Assembly: GCF_009730915.1 (NCBI RefSeq) | Contig: NC_052477.1 | Location: 1,364,001-1,428,000, forward strand | Length of the DNA: 64,000 bases | DNA from: Dioscorea cayenensis subsp. rotundata | Taxonomy: Eukaryota; Streptophyta; Magnoliopsida; Dioscoreales; Dioscoreaceae | Direction of reading: 5' to 3' | In this document: in pieces, positions 24,031 through 36,163 of the stretch | Layout: every line of letters starts with the position of its first letter | Numbering within the stretch: position 1 is the stretch's first letter | Made by a program: the position numbers and the translations under genes | Notes under the pieces: model-generated | Database searches by the model: none | Seen by the model: only the letters and a program-made list of their open reading frames with translations | Told to the model about the DNA's origin: nothing

Positions 24031-26914
24031 TCACCCAGCAAGCTTTACAACTCCAGTTTCATCGACTTTTGAGCTCTTGTGCTGAAAAACAGTGGTAAAT
24101 GGGATAAATTTGAGGATGGGAATGGGCATGGTTATGCAGGTTGGTGTATAAGCTGAAAAGCAAGCAGCATAGTTGGATAAAATTGAGTACCTTACTTTTC
24201 TTGTGTTTATGTATGTCCGAAGGATCTTCACTACCTTCATGCTTCCTCTTCTGCGTTTGACAAAGACACATGCATAAAAATGGAATCAAAGAACAAAATT
24301 GGAACCAAGCTCAAACTATGGCAGATACAAGAGGATCATGGGAAAAGAAAACTACAAAAATAAAGGCATACCTTGTCATGGTGCTTCTTCGAAGGCTCAC
24401 CGCCAGAATCCTGGTGTCCAGTCTTATCCTTTTTCTTCTCTTTATCTTTATCCTTACTCCGGTCCTTGTGACGATGCTTGTGCTTCTTATGCTCTTTATC
24501 CTTATCCTTATCTCTATCCTTATGCTTTTTATGTTTCCTCTCCTTGTCTTTGGAATCACCTTTGGATTTCCCACTAATAGTAGGTACCCCTTTCTCTGCC
24601 TATAGATAACTCATGAGATAAGCATAAATGTAACTACCAAGGGTACTTTAAGAATCCCCATAGAAGTGAATGTCTTACAGAGGGCAAATCAATGGGAGCT
24701 GTTTCTCGCAGCTGAAATGCTTGTCCAAGGATATCCAAGTCAAAGGGTTGAATGTTCGCGGTTGTTTCTCTCAAGTACGGGGCGTTTTGGAACAGTTGAT
24801 CCAGCTCCATCCCTTCTCCCTTCCGTATTTCTGTATCCCCGACAACATTATGAAGATAATGTGTGTCTGATATTGATTCTGGCAGAGACCTTTTGCAAAA
24901 GAAATCATGGTGAGGCAACAATTTGTAGTGATTTATAAGATCAACAGCGCCTGTAAGTTCCCGAGAACCTGAAATTTCAAACAAGAATAAATCCATTTGA
25001 AACTCTCAAAACCAAGGGATTAGGAATTTTGGCCTCCTGTGACTGAATGAACTGAACTCTAGCTGCATGGAGCCCAATATCATACAAGAATGTTTGTGAT
25101 ATACGATAAGAAATATTACAAATTAACAAATTATCATAATCAGTTGGGCTCTTCAACACAAGTAGCGCAGACATTGTAATCTTTTCCCATGTCTAGAGGT
25201 AAAAAAGAAGCATCAAGTTATAATTCATAAATAACTTGAAAGAGATTGTCAATCAGTTCATATATCAAAAGCATCTTGCATTACAAAAGCAAACAGACAG
25301 ACTGGGTGTGATAAGAAATATTACAAATTAACAAATTATCATAATAGATTGAGCTCTACAACTCAAACAGCACAGACATTGTAATAAGAAGCGTCAAGTT
25401 ATAATTCATGAATAACTTGAAGGAGATTGGCAATCAGTTTGTATCTCAAAAGCATCCTGAATTACGAAAGCAAATGGGCAGACTGGGAAGAAACAGCCTG
25501 GAATAGCTTGTCAAATGTTTCAAATTATCTGAACCAATGTTAAGTTCACTAGTTCACATTATAACTTTCTAAGTTACGTGAATTCAGCATATGGTACTTA
25601 TCTAGTCCGAACAAATAGCTAAAAAATTTTTATTTATTTTTTTAAATTAATAAGTGGGCAAGCTCAGCTCACTCACAAGATCACCTGTTATTAAAGCTCA
25701 GATTTTTTAGCTCATACATTATCCAAATACCCGAACAAAGGCATACATGCATGTGTCTGTAACAAGAATATCATTGTACCAAAACAAGTTGTTTTTTAAA
25801 GAAACAAAACTGTGGATAAGAGATTCAAATTATATTAAAATTTAAACTAAAGCCATATAAAAAATTCCTAGAGTCATGAAATATCACAAAAATTATAAAG
25901 TCTTAAAAATTGAGAAAGATAAGAAAGACCGTAATTTAAAAAAATAAGAACAACTTTCATATTGAAAATGAAAAACAAAAAAATTTAAGATGGGGGTGCT
26001 GGAGTGAAAAAGAAATATGAGATCATGATGACACAAACAGTCACTCACTTATCACTTGGGAATGAGAAGATACATTTTTGACATATCTATATCAGTCATC
26101 CAAGAAGAAGAAACATTTACGGCATATCTATAGCACTCCCTCCAATAAGAAGATGCACTTATGGAGGATGTATATTACTTGGAGGCACATATGTTTATGG
26201 TGTATCTATATCATAATGTCCAATAAGATCAAATAGAAGATACATTTTTTGGCTTCTTCCAGATATGTTAATGGCATATCAAGGTAGCACTGCTAGTAAC
26301 ATATGGCCAAGTGTTCGTTTAAGTTCAATTATAGGAAAATTAGCTCCAGGCTAGTAGGGATTGGTTAAATTTGGATAAGCATACACACTTGGCATTTAAT
26401 TGGTATCTAAGGTTCTTGCTTAGATCAAAAGTAATAGTGGCAATATGTCATGCATGATGATAACACTATTAAGTTGCTTTCACTACTTCATGGCTCCTTG
26501 TTCTGGGTAGCAACTAATTTGATTTCATATGCTGAATACTAAGCAGAAGCTAATATTGACTCAACAAAGTCCTGAATTAACTAAGCCTGATTCAAGTAAG
26601 GTTCTGAATGCATGCCTAGCAGACAAGCTTCACTCAGCTTAGCTTGTTGATACAGTAACTTATATAGCATAATATTCTTTGCATACTCCATGGAAATATT
26701 CACTATCAAAAGGGGTATGTATACTTAAAAAAGAAACACCCCTACATTTTAAGAAAATTATAATCCAAAACTCAGATTAAAAAAGCAATAAAAGATTAAA
26801 CGAATGGGCGAACACCTATTTTCTCAATAAAAATTAATGAAATTTCATTACAAACAACTTGAGCTGCAGTTCCAATAAGTTACCTCTTCCAAATTTCTTG
26901 CCTTCAGGATCCAT
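24031..26914 (-). CDS. MED19: Mediator complex subunit 19
   Basis: A head-module subunit of Mediator, linking transcription factors to RNA polymerase II in the nucleus. Minus-strand coding exons: 26914-26884, 24968-24679, 24599-24372, 24250-24191, 24081-24031, giving 219 residues with all phases consistent. The start is MDPEGKKFGRGSREL. The conserved core (residues 11-107) includes INHYKLLPHHDFFCK, SDTHYLHNVVGDTEIRKGEG and NIQPFDLDILGQAFQL. The C-terminal half is the family's Lys/His/Asp-rich tail, with runs such as KDKERKHKKHKDRDKDK and the ending KVDETGVVKLAG. The first intron is about 1.9 kb and carries a 200-bp tandem duplication. Start choice is secure because the exon begins within the conserved MDPE-K-FG motif. 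No defects are seen. The strand opposite to the Lys-rich exon gives an open but meaningless frame. Confidence 0.95.
25106..25487. repeat. ~200-bp tandem duplication in MED19 intron 1
   Basis: Copy one (25106-25306) and copy two (25311-25487) both start ATAAGAAATATTACAAATTA and both end CAGACTGGG. Copy two lacks about 25 bases present in copy one (the TTTTCCCATGTCTAGAGGT region). Divergence is moderate. There is no coding potential. Confidence 0.85.
26040..26290. repeat. Degenerate short tandem phrases in MED19 intron 1
   Basis: The phrases GGCATATCTATAT, CCAATAAGA and AGAAGATACATTT recur about every 55-70 bases across this interval. They are too diverged to define a unit exactly. Confidence 0.4.
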
Positions 26915-28030
26915 CACATCAAAACCACATGGATGTGCAGACCATCTACTTCTGAAGTTAAAATAATCGCATGATAAATATTACAAATCAAGGTACAATT
27001 TCAAACACACCGCAGCATTGTCTACGATATAATCAAATAAGATAAAAACATCAGATATTTAAGTTATAGACAAATAAGAGACGCACCAGATTTTCTATAC
27101 TAAAGAAAAAACAGACAAAAACACTGAACAAGAGACAAGTACCATTTGTAAGATTTGGCCATCTATAGAAAAAAGTTAAACTTCAAAAATTTGAGAGAAG
27201 CTTATACCTGATACTTACAGCTTAAAGCAACAGCCACACAGATGTGACAGCTTTTCTAAAAACAACTTCAGAGCTCACAGGATGAAGTCTGTCTCCACTG
27301 CCCTGGACTTCTACCCAACGCTGAAGCACACTCCAGTATTGTGAAGATGCCTACATTGAACAGATCAGAACAAGTAGGGTTTCTGCTAAAAATCAAATTT
27401 TAACCTATAAAAAGTAAAAACACTGACTTTCAGATAAATTATTCTCAATCTTATCTTTCATTCAACCACACGCACAAAATAAATAAATAAATGAAATTTC
27501 CTTTCTCAATCTCAACTTCCACTCAATCCGAATACATCTCAACTCATCCTGCTATCACAATCAGCTTAACCACAACAGATCCTCTCGTTTTATATAAAAA
27601 TTTCACATTGCGAAATCCAAAATCACTAATAAAGCAATACACAAGCTGATCGATATCAATCAGAACGTATAAGCCACGAACTTAATTAGAACGAATTTTC
27701 ACAAACTAGAACACCAATAGTTCACATAGTTGGAAGAACAATGGAGTTCCAAAACAGCTCAACAAGGCTCCATGATTAAAACCCAAGAGCTAGGGTTTTG
27801 TTCTCGCTGATGGGCCGAAGAAATCGAACAAAGAATGAGATTCAAGATAAGGGCAAAGCTGAAATCGGAGGCATGAATCGAGGTGTACCTCCGATGATGG
27901 GGATCGCCGATTGGAGCGGCGAGGTGGCCGGAGGAAGGAACCCTAGTTCTGGAGATCGGATGAGCTTCGCGTGTTTGGAGGAACAGAAAGGAAGAGAAGC
28001 AAGAGACGACGGGTAAACTAAGCGAAGAGA
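26915..28030 (-). promoter_or_regulatory. MED19 5' UTR exons and promoter region
   Basis: Splice signals on the minus strand suggest a leader in three parts: a first exon ending at 27889 (CGGAG before GTACAC), a second at about 27350-27219 (before GTAAGT), and a third starting at 26951 (after TTCAG), contiguous with the start codon at 26914. The first exon region, about 28000-27889, is GC-rich and opens with CCGTCGTCTCTTGC-like leader sequence. The promoter would lie just above 28030. The UTR boundaries are predictions only. Confidence 0.55.
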
Positions 28031-28716
28031 CTTGAGAGCGGGGATTAACGGGTTTCGGGTTTTTAATGGATAACGGGTCGGATGGGGATTTTTAGCGGGT
28101 CGGAGTTTTGGGTTAAAATAAAGGTTTAATTGCCGTACATAATCCTATAATTGTGTATTTTCTGTTTTTTTATTCCTTCTAATATTTTTAGGTACAATTA
28201 AATTCTTATATTTGATCGAGTTGAGTCGATTTAATTTACGACAATATTTTTAGGTAATTGTACTTAAAAATATTTCAATGACTAAAAGGGCAGAAAGTAC
28301 ACAAAGAACATGTACATCAATTAAACCAAAAATAAATCTCTTGATTTTTTTATTCTAATTATTGATTAAATTATGTTTTGAATTTAAAATTTTAATTAAT
28401 TTAAATACTGAGAAATTTACATGTTGTATTTATAAATAGAGGGTATGAGTGAACGTTTTCTTTATCTAGTTGTAAATTTTATTCAATTCAAATCTAATGG
28501 ATTTGGTTTAGGGTATAACATAACTCTTATGAACAATAAAGTCGGATGTACAATAATTCATGAACATTAATTTGATGGATAATAAAAAAGTGAGATGAAC
28601 CGTGTTGATGTTGTGATGAATTCTTCACCGTAAGATTATTGATCATATCAATAACATGTCTAATTTGAGCCATTTAACCTCATTCCTCTCCTCTCTTCCC
28701 CCTCCAAAAAAACATT

Positions 28717-28760
28717 TATAAAAGCCTCAAGACTCTCCACCTCACCCAGAACCCAGCACA
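28717..28760 (+). promoter_or_regulatory. Candidate core promoter and mini-leader
   Basis: TATAAAAG at 28717-28724 is followed by a CT/CA-rich stretch and, about 40 bases on, by an ATG-GTT-TGA mini-frame (starting near 28761) and a splice-donor-like GAG-GTATTG. It looks like the start of a plus-strand transcript. The Mutator-like element begins about 450 bases downstream, so any gene here may have been disrupted. 28031-28716 and 28780-29204 otherwise show only AT-rich DNA. Confidence 0.35.
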
Positions 28761-31037
28761 ATGGTTTGAGGTATTGTTTTCCTCTTTGTCTCTCTCCTCT
28801 TGCTTCTCTTCTTTTTTTTTTTCTATAATATGTGGACGTTTTATGAATGTCCGCATATTACATTTCCTCTTTTATATATAATAATTGCATGTATACCTAA
28901 AAGTTTACATTTATGATTAAAGAGCCAATAACTAAACAATATTAGTTTTATTGCAAAAAACGATTATGAGACATTTAAAAAATTTTGAGTTCAATTCTCA
29001 CTATATGCAGCGATAACATGTCCTCAATTATGGGTGTGGGCTTATTGTCCAAACTTTGTATCACCAAGCATGGACTAAATGATCAATTTCTAATCAACAT
29101 GCATGTCCTTGATATATATAGCATTTTTAGTTAAAAATACATATATATTCTACCAAAATTCCATTTTTTTTAAAGAAAATGTTGTTTTACATTTTACCAT
29201 GATATATTTTTTAGGGAAAATTACTGTTCACCCCTCGTCATTTTCAAAACTTCCCAAAAACCCCCTCCAACTTTTGCACACCCCGGACAGCCCTCCGTTA
29301 TATTTTACATTCCCTTTAACCCCCCCGCCGGTAAGTTGAAGTGGGTCCATGATATGAAATTCTTTTTTTGCCCTTGCAAAAGGAGGGAAAAATGGCGCCC
29401 AATCACATCATGTTCGAACTTTATGCATTGTTTTCCAATGCCTCCTGCTTGCTTTTTCTCAAACAAAGTTTAGGGTGCTCATATCTTGTTCTTCTTGTTC
29501 TTCTTTTTCTTCTTTTTCTTCTTCTCATTTGGTGTACTCAATTTTAGCTCTTCCGATTAAATTATAGAGAGTTTTTGTGTTGTCGCCATTGCCACCCTTC
29601 CGGTCCGCAAGTTGTGTTGTAGCCATTACCACGCTTCCAGTCACAATCGCAGATCGTGCAATGAATCTGTTGCCGAGTAGGCATTGTGTATATACTTCTT
29701 AGTATTATTTAAATATTGAACTTTAGATTTACATATATTTGTTATTGTTTAAATATTGGCTTCTATGTTTAAATTTGTTCTTTTATCGTTTAAAACCGTA
29801 TTTTTTTATCCGCTTAAAAATATACAACGCGATGGTGGCAGCGGTCTCAGCGTGAATTAATGCACGCTCGCTACCCAAGCGTTTCCACTGCCGTCGAGCA
29901 TAAAAAAATCGAGTCGAAAGCGGCAGCAGTCGTTGGATTTCGCAGATAAATGGGAAGGAAGAACCATTTCGTTGAACATACTCTACTGGCGCAACCACTC
30001 CTCTTCCTCTTCCTCTTCTTCTTGTGTGATGGTAATCCTGTCGAGTCGAACATTTGGTGTTCACGACATTCGCACCATTCAAACCACATTTTTAAGATCA
30101 TAGACTTTTTACAGGATGTGTCATGATTGTTTTTCCCTCTTGTCATCCCTAACGACTGTAGGTGAAAAACTTTTTTTCTCGCCCAAATCGAAATGCTCGC
30201 CTTCTTGCTCACTCTACGGGTAAGCAATGACGGAAGTGCGTTCGCCTGGGTCAAGAAGAAAAAGTTTCACCCTACAAGTTGATCACGGATGATTACCGGA
30301 AAGAAGGTTCATCACATATCCTTTTAAAAAGAACTCGATCAATAAAAAAATGTGGTCCGGCTCGAACGAGTGTTGTGGACACTCGTATTCACCCGATGTA
30401 CTTGATCTATAAAGCAATGACTGTCCGTGATGGTTACGTCGCATGCGTTAAACGGAGAGTTTGAAGCTTAAAATGAGAATTTTTGTATTGTCTTACATTC
30501 TATTTTTTTATCGAGATTTGTATTTTTAAGTGATGGTCATTTTGTAATTACGTCGATATTTAATAATAAAATGAATGTTGTATTGTATTGTATTAAATGT
30601 ATTTTTTTCTCGAGATTTGTATTTTAAGTACATTTCATTGTAATTACGCTGATACTTCATAAGAAAAATGTTAAACCCGATAAAAATGAAATTTAAAACG
30701 AGGCAAAATAAAGTTAATATCGAATAAGAATGTTATCAGAGATTTGTATTTTCAAATTTAAACAGAGACATAACAAAGAACGGCATTGTAAACAATACAA
30801 ACAGTTATACTAATAATCGATTTACTCTTTAAACAACTGACAACGGTGTTTAATCACATACATAAAGATGTTTAAACGTTTTACATATTATTTACATTAT
30901 ATAGACTTTAGTTAAAAAGTAAACCGTTATTTTAAACACTATATGTATCTGTTTAAACATAAAAAGCTTGACGTTTAAACAGAGACTCATGTTGAAGTGA
31001 GAACTTTCATTCGAGCGATGACAATATGTAGACCTAC

Positions 31038-34000
31038 TTATGCCCAGACATACATTCGAAGGTAGAGATAATTGTTGAGGATAGCCGAAATCTTCGCGTT
31101 GGTCGTTGTGTCGATGATCGTTACGAAGTGATCGACCAGTGCAGCAACTCTGTGGATCTTGCCATCAGAACTTACCATGTCCGATGCGTCTTTTTCGTAC
31201 CCCGCGCATGAAAAATAATGCCTGTATTCTTGTTTGTCATTGTCAAGGATGACGACATGGAAGTGGCCATTCATTATGATCGGGAGGATGACAATTTGAA
31301 CTTCATGCAAGCTGCGCACAGCATCTCCGATCATAGCCATAGTTGTCTCATGTGCCGTCCTCGCTTTGACATAAACAAATGCCAACGGTCTTATGATGGA
31401 GCGCGCTTCGTAGGGATATGGCACTGCTCAGCGACTTTTTGTATTATGCATACAAAAAGCGTCCATCACATCATCTCGTGACCATCTCCTTCCCTCAAGC
31501 GAGTGTATAAATTGGCCCGTGTAGTGCGACGGCAGTCATTCTTCCACACGACAGTCTTTCGAGATTAAACGATAATGTGATATAATTAGACCATATTCTA
31601 AATAGTTAAATGATATTATCAATGGTCAAATGATATTATAAATAATTAAACGTTAAATAGAAAACTTAAACGATAACATATAAACATTTAAACAATATCA
31701 ATAGAAAGTTAAACACTATAAACAAAAATTTAAACACTATCATGAAAAACTTTAAACTTACACCGTCCATACGGCGATTAAGGAAGATCCTCATCAACTC
31801 CCCTGTCGTACTTGTTAAGACGAGATTGACCAACCCATTTTTTTCTTCTTGGAACGAAGACTTGCTGGCTCGCCTTGTCCCATTGTTGATTGGCCTTGAT
31901 CATCTCTCGCGTTGATCGGTCGGGGTCTTCATAGAGCACTGTCGTTGTGCCTTGAAGGTGTTCGACGACCAGCCGCATCTTCCTTCGATGCGGGGACGAC
32001 GGCGATAACATCAACCGCGGACACATCCTTACGTGGTTGTTCTTGTTGTGGAATTGTGTCTGGCTTCGATGCGGGGACGACGGCGACAGGATCAACCGCA
32101 TGACACATCCTTACATGGTTTCTGTTGTTGTGGGATTGTGTCCTCCTTTCGATCGCGATACGATCGGCCACGCCGACGGCAGCGAGAATCAACTATCTTC
32201 TCGGTAGCGTGGCCACGGCAGACGATCATCGGAGACAAATCCTTAGCTTGTTCTTATTCTTCAGGGATTGTGTCCGTCTTTGATGCCGCAATCTCGGCAG
32301 CCGGTTCCACCGGGTCATGGATTTCGTTAAGAAGACAGTTAACGATCTTTTGCACCGCGGCGATGACCACATTATCTACGATGTCCTCCACCGTCATGGC
32401 CATGTCATCAACGGTGACAGACTCAGTAACAGCATCAGCCGCCGATGGTTTTGCTATTGTTTCATCGTCAGCCGGCGGTAGAGACAGAGGCAGTATTGTT
32501 CTCCTCTTTTTCGCAAGTCTCTTCGAATGTGGCCGTCTTGGAATGGCCACCCCGATGATGTCGTCGTCGTCAAATTCCTGCGCCTCGTTCGTCCCGGGTG
32601 CTTCAGTTGTTTGGAGGGACGGCGCAGTCGATTGTGAACGTCCTTCCAGAGCCTCAACACGAGCGACAAGCCGAGGAAACTCGGTCATCAATATCCTGCA
32701 CGTCTGCGTAAGAGTTTCGGGTGACATCTCGCCTAATGTCGCAGGGTGGTCGCCACTGTCGGAGGGTCGCCATGGTCGGGGCCTGCCAATCGGGGAGCTG
32801 CTCGTTGTCGTGGTAGGGGGCTGTGCGATGTGGCATGGTGGGGAGGGCTTCTCCGGGCTCGAGGAATGCGTCGGCGTGGTGGGGTGGAAAGTACGAGACG
32901 GGGTTGGCGAGGCGCGATAGAGGTCGCCTCTTTCATCCCTCGCCGGGCGAGTGGTTCGCGAGCGATAGTATCCCTCAGTCGATTGGCCCCAACATATATT
33001 TCTTCTTCAAGCTCACGGGAACCATTTCGACAAAACTAACATATATAAACGAACAATTTCAGACAAAATCATTCGGTTTAAACTATAACAACTAAAGTTA
33101 AACATAGTTTTTTTATATTAAACATTATCAAATTTATTTAAAGCGGAAAAACACAATGTTTAAACCTTTAATAATAAGTTTTACAGATAAATAACACATT
33201 TAACGCTAAATACAATGTTTAAACATTAAAGACTTATGTTAAACATTGTCCATGATTTATTACCTCTTTTCCTTCGAGCGATGACAAGTTGGTTTCTACC
33301 GTCACTTGCTTCTGGTAACTACTTTCACCGTAGCACAACATCCTTGGGATCTTGCTGAATCGGACTTTCTTTCCCGTTCCGGTCAGCTCATAAAACCATA
33401 CGTTAAGCGCGACCAGAGCACCCCTTAATATATCCCCGTGTTGGTCTTCTTCCGGCGATCTATCTTGCACTCGAGCGGTCGCTTGTGGAATGTCCTCCAT
33501 CGACCCACTTCATGCGCTCGCTCGCGCCTCGCGTATCGCCCAGTGGCGGGTAGATCATCGACATAATCAACGATCCGAGTTCGAGCCAAGGCATGATGTA
33601 TTTGGGAAGAGGACGTACCCGTAGAGGTACACCATTAGGAGTTTGACAAAATTTTTCTTCTTCCCCTCTGCCGAACCCGGTTGGACAAGAGCGCTCTTGA
33701 TGGAGTCTCTGTGTCTCATGGGTTTTTTTGATAAATACCTACCTTGAACAGCGATCGGATTTTTATTCTTCTTAAACACAGCTGCGTCGCCATCAGCAAC
33801 GCAGACCAAGAGCGAGGGCCACATCTTGAGGGCTCGAAACTTCAGCCAGGCTTTCCCGATCCCGAATTTATTGAGTGCGGTACATCGCATTCGTTGCAAT
33901 AGAGAATCGAGAAGGGCCTCTCTTGGTAGATAGCTTCAAACTCGATGAATGTTGCAAAGCGGTGTCCTCGGATGATCTCCCGATGTAGAGGGGTCGTGTT

Positions 34001-34073
34001 ATCTTTCGATTCGACTAAGGTCTCCACTACCGGGTGTCAAATAGCATCGCCCGTTAACTAGGTTGACCGCCAT
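31038..34073 (-). pseudogene. Decayed Ulp1-type cysteine peptidase gene in the Mutator-like element
   Basis: Minus-strand pieces in order: a start at 34073 (MAVNLVNGRCYLTPG), a frameshifted continuation to about 33842 (LVESKDNTTPLHREIIRGHR), a piece at about 33880-33567 (NKFGIGKAWLKFRALKMW, FVKLLMVYLYGYVLFP) resembling plant DUF1985-type N-terminal regions, 33500-33234 (SKIPRMLCYGESSYQKQV), 32727-32254 (acidic/Ala-rich linker), 32192-31778 (tandem peptide repeat), and about 31480-31210. The last contains VILPIIMNGHFHVVILDND, the His-containing segment of the C48 peptidase fold, before a donor-like GACATG-GTAAGT. The exon with the catalytic Cys was not found before 29214. Several frameshifts separate the pieces, so no full protein is encoded. 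Confidence 0.7.
31983..32290 (-). repeat. In-frame ~81-bp tandem repeat in the Ulp1-type gene
   Basis: Units begin (plus-strand phrase CTTCGATGCGG or a variant) at about 31983, 32064 and 32147, with a weaker fourth at about 32277. Spacings of 81 and 83 bases, then about 130. On the coding strand each encodes a roughly 27-residue peptide containing VVPASKPDTIPQQ-like and RKDV/VRMC-like phrases. The non-multiple-of-three spacing of the later unit is one source of frame breakage. Confidence 0.7.
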
Positions 34074-34964
34074 AGTCAAAAGCTTGCGATAATAACAACA
34101 CATTAAGCGGAAATATAAGATTTTTAAAGCGGTAACATTCGGTTAATAAAGCGGAGATATCATTTGTTAAAGCAGGAGAACTAGTTTATTAAAGCGAGAC
34201 AACAACATTTAAGCGTAACATCTCATTTTTAAAAAGCGAAACCATATCAAATGAAAGGGAATTAGTACATTATAAATATTACACAAATCATAACAATCGA
34301 AAAAAACTATTACGATGAGTGTATACTGAGACGAAAAGCACAAAAACAACACAAAACCCTAGCAGAAATCTCCCGACGAGACTAACAAAAACCCCAGAGA
34401 GAAATCCCATGAGACTTCAATATCTTCCAACAAAAAGCAGAGGCACAAAACAAAACCGAAAAAAATCTTTCTTTGTATGAGCAGCTTAACATAAAAACCG
34501 TACTCAATACCATGGTTTAGCAAGCGGTGAAATAGCATATAGTTGCTGGGGACTTCTCCTTCGAGATCTTTGGTGGAAAGGGAAAAAGTGCGATTACAGA
34601 GGCTGGCACGTGAGAGACAACTTCGGAGACGAGCTGAAATGGTTTAGCGAAGACTCTAGTTGAGAAAAAAATAACTAAAAAGGCTCAGATGAAATTCCTC
34701 TCTTGGGGTTACCCTACTGAAAACCCCCACCCACTTTCTCTCATACTGCCAAAAATGGGTCTGCGATCACGACTCCCCATGCGAGGCATTTTTGTCCATA
34801 AAATTTTTAAAATAACACTGCGTTGACATCCGATTTACATGCTTTGGGGGTTGAAAAGCATGGAAATAAAAAGGAAGGAGTTTTTGGGGAGTGCAAAACT
34901 AACGGGTGTTTTTGGCAATAATGCAAACTTAGAGGGTGTTTTTGATAATTTCCACTATTTTTAA

Positions 34965-36160
34965 TAATAAACCCTTTGGATTGAAAACGTTATTTAAATT
35001 AACATGACATTCTTTTGAATGTGCATAAAGATGTAAATCTTGACCTTTAAATTAGGAGGAAAACCAAATACTAAACTCTTCTATTATAAAAGTGATATAT
35101 TAAAAAAAAATATTTTTTAGATTTATATATAAAGTGATATACTTAAAAAAATAGTATTTTGTAGATTTATATATAAACTTGCAATGATGATTAAACAAAT
35201 TTTTTTAATTTTTAATCTTGAATTAGAACCACCTATGCAGGAGTTAATATTTCACTATCCTCTCAAATAAAAAATTATGAGTTTTCCTTGGCATATCCAT
35301 GAATGTATATACACTAAAATATTTTATAAAATGGATAAATTATGTATAATATATTAAAATATAACAAATTAGTACAAAAATTGATATAGATTAGATATAG
35401 TGAATTTTGTCGTAGGAGATAAAGGAATTGGATTGTAAAAAGAAGATAAAAACGATAAATAAAATTTCATGCTAGTATATTATAAACTTGGTTTAGTCTC
35501 ATTAGTTACTATATCGCCTAAATGAGGAGAGTCCATGAATATATATATATATATTAGGATCAATCCCATTTATCATATCGGTCTTTTAGGGATTGTGGGT
35601 TTTTCGTTGTAATTATCATTGGTGTTTTTATTGAGAGCGGGATAATTTGATTCGGGAGCAATATCATAAGCCCAATTTAATTCAGATCTTTTTATTGAGA
35701 AAAAGTTATTTTTTGGGTAATAAGTCCCTTTATACAAATAATGGTGGTCACCATAGAGAGCTACTATCGCTCTGTTTGAATCAAAGTAAGTTTGAGATTT
35801 TCTTTATCATTAACTTGTAAATTTAAAAGGAAAAAAGAAAATCAAATAAAAGCAAAGGCCAAAAGCAACATAGGAGTAGCTCTTTGAAAACTTTCATGTG
35901 ATTATAAATGTTACATCAGCACATTCATATTATATAAATTTCTTTTTTCTTTTCAAAAATTTCAAAACATGAAATAATTAGCATAATTAACAAAGTTCTC
36001 TAACGCATCAAATCAGATATTTTTTTGACAGTGATTTAAACGGTTACAAATATTCTAAAAGATACTACTCCAACAGCAGAGCAATATCAGCCGTGCATTC
36101 ACCTCGAGATCATCAACCTTTGAAACTTAAACATTTTCACCGTTGGATTAGAATCTCTCT
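34965..36160. other. AT-rich intergenic DNA before the exonuclease-type gene
   Basis: No gene is supported. There is a repeated AAGTGATATA-TTAAAAAAA-TTTTTAGATTTATATATAAA phrase at about 35090-35180 (two copies about 55 bases apart) and a (TA)n tract near 35540. Confidence 0.5.
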
Positions 36161-36163
36161 CTC

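Larger units (their letters stand above)
29214..34955 (-). mobile_element. Mutator-like element carrying Ulp1-type peptidase sequence (copy 1)
   Basis: The ends are GGGAAAATTACTG (29214) and, read on the minus strand, GTGGAAATTATC (34955), with CCAAAAACACCC-rich subterminal sequence at both ends. The flanks TATTTTTTA (29205-29213) and TATTTTTAA (34956-34964) match at 8 of 9 bases, the target-duplication size expected for Mutator-like elements. The minus strand carries broken exons of an Ulp1-peptidase-type gene. Plant Mutator families carrying Ulp1-like genes are known (Kaonashi-type). No intact transposase was found, so the copy is non-autonomous. A related, shorter copy in the opposite orientation lies at 44581-47688. 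The AT-rich spacers between exons carry repeated TTTAAAC-type motifs. Confidence 0.8.

Noticed and set aside
24270-24605. Plus-strand frame rich in Leu/Ile/Phe opposite the MED19 Lys-rich exon
   Set aside because: Complement of AAG/GAT codon runs; the minus strand matches MED19 with correct splice phases.
27798-28016. A 72-codon plus-strand frame
   Set aside because: It lies over the GC-rich first leader exon of the minus-strand MED19 gene and has no recognisable features.
32033-32920. A 295-codon plus-strand frame in the Mutator-like element
   Set aside because: It is the shadow of the GC-rich minus-strand Ulp1-type gene; the minus-strand pieces show the family features and the plus frame is Ser/Ala/Arg low-complexity.
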